A stretch of DNA of 64,000 nt from Calliopum simillimum (taxonomy: Eukaryota; Arthropoda; Insecta; Diptera; Lauxaniidae), in the NCBI GenBank assembly GCA_951812925.1, contig OX638370.1, positions 29,999,964 through 30,063,963 of the forward strand. The letters are read 5' to 3'. Each line of letters starts with the position of its first letter. Within the stretch, counting starts at the first letter, position 1. The position numbers and the translations under genes are program-made. The notes beneath the pieces were generated by a model. It saw only the letters and a program-made list of their open reading frames with translations, made no database searches and was not told where the DNA came from. Positions 56,041 to 64,000 of this stretch are shown in pieces.

Positions 56041-56497
56041 TGATAAAAGAATCAAATCCACGAAACACCATCTTAACTATAAAGCAAGTGGAATGTACCC
56101 ATTTAATTTCCATTAAGTAGTTCTTTTTACTTTTAAATACATAAATCAAACTCACTTCAGTTTTTTGTGGGCTTTTTTAAAAATGAATAAACTGAATTAA
56201 TCTTATATTAACATTATAAAATTGAAAATTCGGTAGCACTCAATGTTATTTGTTTAATTAAAACCCATATGACAACATTAACAAATAAATAATTTATTAC
56301 GTCAAGATAAAGAGCCATAAAATAAATTTATGACTTTAATACGAAACGAAGATATTTAACAAAAGACAGGCAGTCACAACTACAAATGCTTATCTTAGAT
56401 ATTTTTTGAAAAATGAAATAAATTAGTTGTTGTAGTTTTAACTTTTGAATAATTTATTGATATCACAAAATTAATATACAAATTTGATTACATTTAG
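56041..56497 (+). other. Intron 2 end upstream of exon 3
   Basis: AT-rich without recognised repeats. A usable branch-point context precedes the acceptor TACATTTAG at 56489-56497. Confidence 0.4.
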
Positions 56498-56609
56498 GAG
56501 GGCTTTACCGATCCACCATCAACATCATCGATAAGTCGTCTACTGCGTGGCAATGACCGTACCAGTGATGATGGACGTAAGGATTACAGCATACATGGGA
56601 TATTGGGTG
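56498..56609 (+). CDS. gsb-n: gooseberry-neuro exon 3 (RED end and octapeptide)
   Basis: Encodes residues 127-163: [18 protein letters not shown] completes the RED subdomain of the paired domain, then [11 protein letters not shown] and the octapeptide YSIHGILGG. The octapeptide (HSIDGILG type) is the Groucho-binding repression motif of Pax proteins. Acceptor AG at 56496-56497; donor GTAAGT at 56610 splits the next Gly codon after its first base (phase 1). The following homeodomain exon is not found before position 64000, so the window ends inside intron 3. Confidence 0.95.
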
Positions 56610-57397
56610 GTAAGTAAACAGACATTTTTCCAATACAATAGATATTTAAGATCACTTACGGAACGAAAAAGATCAGATTGGCTATTTATTTATTATAAAA
56701 AAAAACAAATTTGATTTTTATTTTAAACTTTTCACATCTAAAAATAAACAACATGAAGCCGCGCTAAACTTGTAACACTTGTTTTCAAACAGACGATAGC
56801 TCTCGCAGATCATGATCTCTCAGTTATGCTCTTACTCTCAATATCTATGGAGTATGTTCTAAGCGAAATTTTACTGCATCATGTTTTTATTGTTGTTTTT
56901 CACTCCCTATTTTTTAAGATCAACGTTCATGTGATAGTATCTCGATATGTAGCTAGAAAATTATACGATCATTTATCTGATGATTTGAAAATAATCATCA
57001 AATCATTTGCTGACCAAAATGAATGGAACCCCAAACAACAAATGATTGGAACATTTTGCTGTTGTCGGTCTCTGCCTTTGATCGTCTTAGTTCGATCTCA
57101 TATTAAAGACACTGAGTTGTAATTTAACGATCCGTTCAAAAGAAGAAAGAACAAAAAAAAAAAACCTCCAAAGTTATCATCGATCGTAATATTTGACGCT
57201 TAGACGATGACACCTGAAAAGTCCAAAAACTTGTTGTATTTCCTCCAACTGTGCCGCCTCTCCTCCTCCTCAATTGCTCTTTTGTAAATCTTCTGCTCAA
57301 TTTGAAAATTAATAAGCCTTCTATAATTTCCACGTGAGAGCCAATAATGCTGGGTATGGGATATTTAAGCTGTTCAAAAATTTATGCAACATATCGC

Positions 57398-57428
<31 letters not shown>

Positions 57429-57985
57429 GCTGATCATTAAAAATGCAAAGTCATTTTGATAATGTTCATTAAAGCAGGCGAGAATTTGTTAATTTCTGTG
57501 TTATGTTCTTTTCCTTTCAGCAATTTTGAGTGACGACCATTTTTTGTAACTACTAGTAAAGATTTTGGAAAAAAATATTCTAAGATATTTAACTTAGACC
57601 AGGGAATAAAATAGTACTTTTTTTTGGGTCGAAATCTTTCATTTACTATTGAAAATCCATATTTAAAATTATAAAAAATATGTGGACACTCTCCAAATGT
57701 CTAGAAACTATATCCCGAAAAAAAAAATTGGGTCATTCGATAATCGACAATATAATATGCCGTACAATTCTTTTTTTAGTAGTAGTAAAAAACAAGGCAT
57801 CTTACGAAAAAGAAATACGTATGAGTTTTTTTGGAAAGTTCTGGAACGAATTTTTTCTTGACCAATTTTTGAAATACTTAAAAATGTCTCAGAAAATTCT
57901 GAGAAATTTACACGCATTCCTTAGGCGTTTCTAAGCATTTTGTGCCTTATGTATTTTTTTCGTAAGACGCCTTGTTTTTCTCTAC
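56610..57985 (+). other. Intron 3, first part
   Basis: No gene. Contains a (GTT)n microsatellite at about 57397-57430, an ATCATCGATCGTAAT motif near 57178 and a small inverted repeat (ACAAGGCATCTTACGAAAAA at 57792 versus its complement near 57957-57975, about 180 bp) that shares its ends with the loop of the palindrome at 55.4 kb. Confidence 0.35.
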
Positions 57986-58660
57986 TACACAGAGCGAAAA
58001 AAAACCACGTTCGTGAGGGTTTTAACTACGTTGCGTTGCTGATTTGGATTTAACAACGCTCCAAGCTCATATTTGTATGGTGCGTTGCAAAATCACTCAC
58101 AAACGTTGTTGAAACTTATTCAACAACGCTGGTTGCCAAGCGTTGTTAAATCCGAATCAGCAATAAAGCGTAGTCAAAACACTCACGAAGCGTTGTTAAA
58201 CTCAAATCAGCAATGATACGTAGTTAAAACACCACGAAACGTAGTTAAATCCAAATAAGCTCATTTTAACGAATAGACTTTCAGTCAACTTCACAATAAT
58301 GATGCCAGTAGCTGAGTTGCTAACGTCCGCATCTATCACACGACAGGTTCCAGGTTCAAATCTCCCCAATATCAAAACAGAAAAATTTTTTTTAAAGCAT
58401 AAAATTGAAAATAAAAAAAGAAAATAATGTCAGTTTTCATTGCCGTTGACAGGAAAAAATTAATTCAGAAAAATTTTTTTTTCTTTTGTATTTTATTTAG
58501 CAATGCGCGTTGTTAAATCACTCACAAACGTAGTTGAAACCCATTTAGCAACGCGCGTTGTTAAAACTGCCACATACGAGCCATGCTCAAAATTTGGGTC
58601 GCCACGTGGTTAAAATAACTACGTTTCTGCCACTTTTGACAATGTTGTTTTCTCTGTGTA
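57986..58660. mobile_element. Repeat element with ACGTAGTTAAA units and a tRNA-like box
   Basis: Short terminal inverted repeat TACACAGAG followed by AAAA (57986 and, complemented, ending at 58660). The left half is built of five or more variants of ACGTTGTTAAATCCAAATCAG / ACGTAGTTAAAACACTCACG, some in each orientation; the right end repeats them. In the middle, 58305-58370 has a TAGCTGAGTTGCTAACG A-box-like and a CCAGGTTCAAATCTCC B-box-like motif on plus. A related fragment is at 495-545. Not coding. Confidence 0.65.
58308..58366 (+). other. tRNA-like module in the 58-kb repeat
   Basis: A box TAGCTGAGTTGCTAACG and B box CAGGTTCAAATC separated by about 25-30 bp, as in the modules at 10.4 and 31.8 kb. 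No complete cloverleaf. Confidence 0.45.
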
Positions 58661-59296
58661 CTGGAAAAGGAATTGCACGGCACACTGTAAGTACTATAAT
58701 ATAATTATTAATTACTTTTGAACCAATATCGATTAACCCAATATTTGCTTGAATATGAATAAATCGCACGACATCTCATATTTTCCAAAATGAGTCAAGG
58801 TAAAGGGAAAAATATTGTTTGTTAAACGCATTTGGTTTTTTTTTGCTAAAATACGCACAAAAAAAGAATTTCCGAAATTTCGTCCCTCTGTAAAACTCTA
58901 AAACTACATTTTGCGTCAAACTTGTTGTCCCAAGGTGATAAGAAAATCATACAAGGAATATTTTTGCTTGACATATTAACCCATTATATCCTGTTTTGAG
59001 GGTCTGTTTGACCCCATTTTACAAAAACTGGGTTATAATGGGTTAAAATGTTATACAAAATATTTAAAAAAAAATTTCATTATGGGTCTTTGAAGACAAG
59101 AAATGCTTAAAACTTAAGAATAATGCGTAAAAAAAGTGAACTAAAAATGCAATGTGAAAGGAGTTCATTGGTTTTGACGATTTTTATAACAAATATTTTT
59201 GTGGTACACTTTGGATCGATATTCCCCTGTTTTACGTGTAATTTTTGTACCTTTTCGTTTGCATTTTTGATGAAGCTCGACATTTGATGTAGTGCG
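58661..59296 (+). other. Intron 3, no gene
   Basis: AT-rich. 58865-58905 resembles 17475-17510 (CGAAATYTCGYCCCWCTGTA), a dispersed repeat. 58980-59050 has a CCCATTATATCC...GGGTTATAATGGGTTA inverted pair. Confidence 0.3.
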
Positions 59297-59945
59297 AGGC
59301 CACCAAACCTTTAGTATATGCCTTAAGCATTTGTTGACGAATACTTACAGCTTATTCGAACCCGATTTCACATTCGAATCAAAAATGCGCACTTTCGTCT
59401 TGGTGGATATAATGGAAGAAGACCATATTTTGTTCAGTAAAGCAAAGCTGTCGATTTTTTAGTCTTGTATGCGTTGATTTTTAGGCCGGCCTTCTGCGAT
59501 TCCAAGACAAGGTCTTCAATGTTGCTTTCCATATCTAAATCTTTGAACGATACAACGCAAATGTCGTCAGCATACTCGAGATCTTCTAGATGTTCGGTAA
59601 AGTCTCATTGGATACCCCTTAGTAAGAGATTTATCTAGGATACTGTCAAGAATGACAAGGAAGAGAGATGGTGATAGTAAACACCCCTGCCCCACGCCTG
59701 AATTAGTGGTGAATGTCGGTGACAACAACCCTTTGTGTAACACACTGCATTTAAAGCCTACATATGGTGCACGAACTAAGTTTATGGCCATTACGGCAAT
59801 ACCTCGAAACCCAAATGTTTTCTCGGGAGACACTGTCAAAGGCAGTGCTGTAGTCTACGATGAAAAGTTGAAGAGCAGCACGCCACTCACATGATTGTTC
59901 CACAATTATTCTGAGGGTGTTGATTTGATCCACGCATGATCGGCT
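59297..59945 (-). pseudogene. LINE reverse transcriptase fragment
   Basis: Minus-strand pieces of the same LINE family: DQINTLRIIVEQSCEWRAAL, VDYSTAFDSVSRENIWVS (catalytic Asp), GVGQGCLLSPSLFLVILDSI and, further down, the thumb region near 59340-59420. Frameshifts separate the parts. The YADD box is decayed to a YADDIC remnant near 59555-59575. Truncated at both ends. Confidence 0.8.
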
Positions 59946-60029
59946 TGGCCCTAAAAAAAATGCAGACGTAAACTTTCAAAACACCGGAACACGTATATAT
60001 TTTTATGGTCTCCTTAACCAAAATCCATT

Positions 60030-62415
60030 GACAGAACATGTCGTCAAGTTAGCCTCGCCAATTTTGATTGTTCAAAAACAAATTGTTGTGCTATCATGTG
60101 CCGCTAATAAAATTTTTTTAAGTAGTTTGGTTTTTATTGCCAAAGGGGCGATGTTCGTTTTTGAAACATCCTGTTTTTCAATTTCAACAATTTGAGGAAA
60201 CTTTGTAGAGATGAATTTTATGATTTTTTATGGGCTTCAATTCTATAAGGTGTCCTTGGCACTTTAGGGTGGTAGAAACTGAGATAATGAGTACAACCAG
60301 TTCGAAAAACAAATCTGAGATAAATGACTTCTATGAATGAAATGTAGTCCAATTTGAAATATTTACAACGATATATTACACTTGTTGATCGGACGTCAAA
60401 TCACGGAGATATCAGAAAAAAACAAAACCGCATCGAATTTAGAGGCCGAAAAAAAAAAAAATGATTTTTACCTTAAAATTCATTCAATATTAGCTTTCAA
60501 ACTGGGGTTGGTCATTCTAGCTTTTTCTTTTTTGTATACTATCTTTCGATACTATCTAATGTACATTGCACAAACACTCCTTTACAGCCCACTTTGATGT
60601 CGCAATGCATCAAAGGAAATTATTGAAAAAATATATATTATAAAAAAGGGAATTTTATCTGTAATAACAAAACAAATTGAAATAAAAAAATTTTAATATC
60701 GGCGTACTAGACACGGCGTACTAGACACGGTGTGCTTGAACCAAGTTTAAATAAAAGTTTCTTGCATATGAGTTTTTTGACTGAATTATGTTACGTAATA
60801 ACTTCACGAATCAAATGATCCCAAAATTAAAAAAATCGAATGGGCCCTTTTTGAAATAAGGAGCCTTAAGCAATAACTATAAAAAGTTAATACAACACAA
60901 AATTAAAAATATTTGTAACATTTTCAAACTATTTTTTCTAAACTAATTTGAGGTCGCTGAACACGAAAAACGCATTTATTTTTTTTTCCTTGGGGTCGTT
61001 CCCAAGTTATTCGATAATTTATAATTTCGAGGTTATAGCTTCATATACATCAATATATTTCTATGACGCCAAGTCCGATCAATTTTATTTTTCCACGCTT
61101 ACAAAGAGTGATTAACGGCTTCTAACAAGTATACCAATAATTATGCTCCAAACAAAATTGACGGAGTTAAAGCAGGAAAAAGCTTGATATTTCAAAAATT
61201 TTTTAAATTTTTCACATAACTTCAAATGAAACACTTTGTTTTTGGCACATATTTTTTTTTTTAAATAATTATTTTTAGAAATGTTATTTAATGGCGCATA
61301 TAAAAGCAAACATTTTAAGCCTATGTTGAGAAAAATCGAATGAAATTTCCAAAATATATTAAGGTTTTAGTGCAATAGAGAAATTTCGATTTCTTTCAAA
61401 AATTAATATTTTTGATACAATCCGCAATGTTCTTCTACAGAGAATGATTAGAAGTTACTTAAATCATCTTTAAAGAGTTCAATAAGTGTAGGGTGTCCTA
61501 TTTGGAGGCTGAAAAATTGGATCTGTTGACTCAGGCCGAACATTTCGAAAATTCTCACATCTTCCTTATTGCACTAAAGCCTTTATATCTTTTGGAAATT
61601 TCATTCGATTTTGCTCAACATAGGCTTAAAATGTTTGCAATTATATGCGCCTTTAAATCACATTTCTAAAAATAATTATTTAAAAAAAATATGTGCCAAA
61701 AACAAAGTGTTTCATTTGAAGTTGATGTGAAAAATTTAAAAAATTGTTGAAATATCAAGCTTTTTCCTGCTTTAACTCAGTCAATTTTGTTTGGAGCATA
61801 ATTATTGGTATACTTGTTAGAAGCGCCGTTAATCACTCTTTGTAAGCGTGGAAAGATAAAATTGATTGGACTTGGCGTCATAGAAATATATTGATGTATA
61901 TGAAGCTATAACCTCGAAATTATAAATTATCGAATAACTTGGGAACGACCCCAAGGAAAAAAAAAATAAATGCGTTTTTCGTGTTCAGCGACCTCAAATT
62001 AGTTTAGAAAAAATGGTTTGCAAAATGTTACAAATATTTTTAATTTTGTGTTGTATTAACTTTTTATAGTTATTGCTTAAGGCTCCTTATTTCAAAAAGG
62101 GCCCATTCGATTTTTTTAATTTTGGGATCATTTGATTCGTGAAGTTATTACGTAACATAATTCAGTCAAAAAACTCACATGCAAGAAACTTTTATTTAAA
62201 CTTGGTTCAAGCACGCCGTGTAGACCCAGTTTTATTTTTTTTTTTTTTTTTTGTTTGAAAAATCGAAAATTTCGGGACTGAACACCAAAAAAGCGAATTT
62301 TGGCTATAAAAACCAAACTAATTAAAATAGAAAAATTTTATTAGCGGCACATAATAGCACAACAATTTTTTTTAAAAATCAAAAAATGGCGGGGCTAACT
62401 TGACGGATATTGACA
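60030..62415. mobile_element. Foldback element in intron 3 (2.4 kb)
   Basis: Outer arms (60030-60140 and about 62295-62415) share GACAGAAC, CAAGTTAGCC and GTGCCGCTAATAAAATTTTT. Inner arms (about 60735-61380 and 61570-62220) share ACTTTTATTTAAACTTGGTT, GGTCGCTGAACACGAAAAAC, CTTGGGGTCGTTCCCAAGTT, GACGCCAAGTCCGATCAAT and others, with roughly 5 percent differences. The loop is about 190 bp. The left arm carries an additional ~580 bp (60141-60720) that the right arm lacks. No coding sequence. Confidence 0.88.
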
Positions 62416-63300
62416 GAACCCTATTATTTTTTTTTTTTTTTTTGTGTAGTGCAGTGTTGTTGAAAAACTTGAATTTGATTTTTAAAAGTTTAATTTGATT
62501 TGGAAAAAGATAAATATGGTGTGGAAAGAGCCTACCTAACTTGGACAGTGGAAAACCTGTATCAAAAAGCGAAAAGAGCTTTTGATAGCACCAAAATCCA
62601 CAAAGATGAATGAAAAGCAGTACTTTAGATTAAATAAACTTTTAGTAAAGTGATATAACCGGAGAAGTCTAGATCAGGTGGTTATTATATATTTGTGACG
62701 ATTGGATAGTCCTCGGCAAAGAAGTTCCTTACCATAAACAAACAATATATTACCATTAACTTCATTCATACCACAGTCATCAAATTAAAGTAATGGCGAA
62801 ATGTTTATCCAACTACTTATGACTAAACAACCCAACTGTTCTTTTGTTCTTACAATAACTGTTTAACATATCCTACTTTTGATCCTTGACACATTTTTGC
62901 ACAAACAACATTGACTACTTCTTACATTCGTATCGGCTTAAGAGAATGTCGGCTGCTTTGGTGAATCACTATGAAAGGATCAAAGTGAAGGTGCGCACTT
63001 GATCGGATTTCAAAAATTTTTGACATATTTGTGTTGAAGTTTATAAATGCATATACTTGTATGCATTCAAGATTGTGCAAAAGTGTTTTTTGTTATTGTT
63101 TAAATACAAATTGCCAAAAATTTTGCGTCATATCACAAAGCGATCATTTTCAAAACTACAAATTACAGTTTACACGATCTCTACTGTCTTCTTTTATCCG
63201 ATCTCCGCCGCTGTTCAGATATATTCAACGCTTTTGCACACAAAAATTTAAACCGCTTACTAGATCAATAACATATAGCTCCATTAACAAAAGCTTACAA
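62416..63300 (+). other. Intron 3, no gene
   Basis: AT-rich with no recognised repeat or coding exon. No homeodomain-encoding sequence was found here. Confidence 0.35.
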
Positions 63301-64000
63301 ACAATAATACAATTTTAATTGTTGATCAGCATTGATTGAACATCGATCGATCGATCCGATCGGTTGCGGCATTTTTACTTTCAACATTTTTTGGTGAAAA
63401 TCTACAACAAAATAAAACAAAAATGAAAAATCATATCAAAAGAAGCTAATAATAAATGTACGAATACAATAAATGTAGAAAAACGAGCGTTCAAACTAAC
63501 GATCGATCGAATCATCATCGATCTTGGCCAACTAACCAACAACAAATGGTCTTTTCTTTTAAGCCATCAACTCAAACATTTGTACAACTATTTTTTGTGT
63601 CATGTCATCTGACAGCGCCTCCCAGACCGCCCACCTCTTCCCTCAGCTAGAGTTTGCTACTACTACTACTCATAGTTAGATAGACTGGTCACCTTATTAG
63701 GTGGCCAGACAATATCATATTCATTTTCTTTAGTTTATTATTAGCCAGTTTCGTAAGGCACAGACAAGCAGTAGCCTGTTTCGTTCGTTACTCGCGCCGT
63801 ACTTACTTGGTCTTCATCACCTTCAATGGTTAGATTTTTGGTTGGACCATGATCACTTTTTCTTTGTTTTTGTTTTTGTTCTCCATTTGTTGTTTTTGTA
63901 ATGATTTTTTTTTTTTTTTTTTTTTTGGACACCACGTACAACAACAAACAAATGCGCGCTCAAAGTTCAAAGCGCGATACCGCCGCGTAGTGGAAAAATT
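63301..64000 (+). promoter_or_regulatory. Candidate regulatory island with CGATCGATC clusters
   Basis: CATCGATCGATCGATCCGAT at 63342-63361, ACGATCGATCGAATC near 63500 and CATCGATCTTGG near 63518 recall the island at 28.9-29.4 kb. The rest is less AT-rich than the intron average. No coding sequence was recognised. Enhancer or boundary function is inference only. Confidence 0.3.

Larger units (their letters stand above)
24661..56497 (+). other. gsb-n intron 2 (31.8 kb), transposon-filled
   Basis: Donor AAAG|GTAAGC and acceptor ACATTTAG|GAG, both joining in phase 0 with the paired domain continuing exactly. The intron is filled by at least four foldback elements, three mariner-type elements, LINE fragments, a hAT element, mini-me-like repeats and a pogo-like element, which are listed separately. 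Islands without recognised TE sequence are at 24670-25660, 28600-29720, 36100-36640 and 46500-47700. Confidence 0.9.

Noticed and set aside
56970..57010. Hammerhead candidate at CTGATGATTTGAAAA
   Set aside because: Stem II cannot form between the two core elements and there is no GTC/stem I partner.
1..64000. CRISPR array, prokaryotic operons or phage genes
   Set aside because: The DNA is eukaryotic: spliced Pax gene, TEs and AT-rich introns; the short-period repeats have no spacer structure.

Overview
The window is AT-rich, transposon-dense insect DNA. The only host gene I can support is the 5' part of gooseberry-neuro (gsb-n), a Pax3/7-type segmentation and neural transcription factor of flies. 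Its N-terminus, paired domain and octapeptide read cleanly across three exons with consensus splice sites. The gene, together with mini-me-like repeats carrying GTCY microsatellites and many mariner families, points to a higher dipteran with an expanded genome (a tephritid-like fly is my best guess). I see no bacterial or viral genes.

Layout. 1-20,400 is intergenic DNA upstream of gsb-n. It holds a PIF/Harbinger-type MITE (1570-1820), a 4.9-kb minisatellite of the 9-bp unit TTACCTTCC (about 3900-8780), a tandem 550-bp repeat carrying hammerhead ribozymes and tRNA-like modules (10129-11230), a TA-flanked element with subterminal repeats (11938-12805), two decayed mariner relics on the minus strand (15.7-16.5 and 17.6-18.5 kb) and a short foldback MITE (18892-19156). 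About 19,820-21,049 is the probable gsb-n promoter and 5' leader. The gene then runs on the plus strand: exon 1 (coding 21050-21113), intron 1 (3.2 kb), exon 2 (24347-24660), intron 2 (31.8 kb), exon 3 (56498-56609) and an intron 3 that is still open at the window end. The homeodomain exon is not present.

Intron 2 is a transposon bed. It holds an AGGTCA-rich array (25.7-26.97 kb), an irritans-like mariner relic, an island of GAGA and CGATCG motifs (28.9-29.7 kb), two adjacent foldbacks (29.93-31.08 and 31.11-33.24 kb, the second with tRNA-like modules), mini-me-like repeats, a 1000-bp IS630-Tc1-mariner element, a nearly full-length but broken APE-RT LINE (37.66-41.12 kb) with a deleted mariner at its 3' end, a nested LINE>hAT>mariner/mini-me stack with readable target-site duplications (49.19-53.10 kb), a pogo-like element (53.3-54.5 kb) and a near-perfect 1.28-kb palindrome less than 500 bp before exon 3. 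Intron 3 has a repeat with a tRNA-like box (57.99-58.66 kb), a LINE RT fragment and a 2.4-kb foldback.

The most interesting object is the 550-bp repeat at 10.1-11.2 kb. Each unit carries a canonical type I hammerhead core (CTGATGA, six-pair stem II, GAAA, GTC cleavage site) and an internal A-box/B-box tRNA-like promoter on the same strand. Two head-to-tail copies would release a 550-nt monomer, the design of a retrozyme or ribozyme satellite. A third, partial copy lies inverted and could mask the ribozyme. Long open frames in the 9-bp minisatellite are artefacts of a unit length divisible by three.
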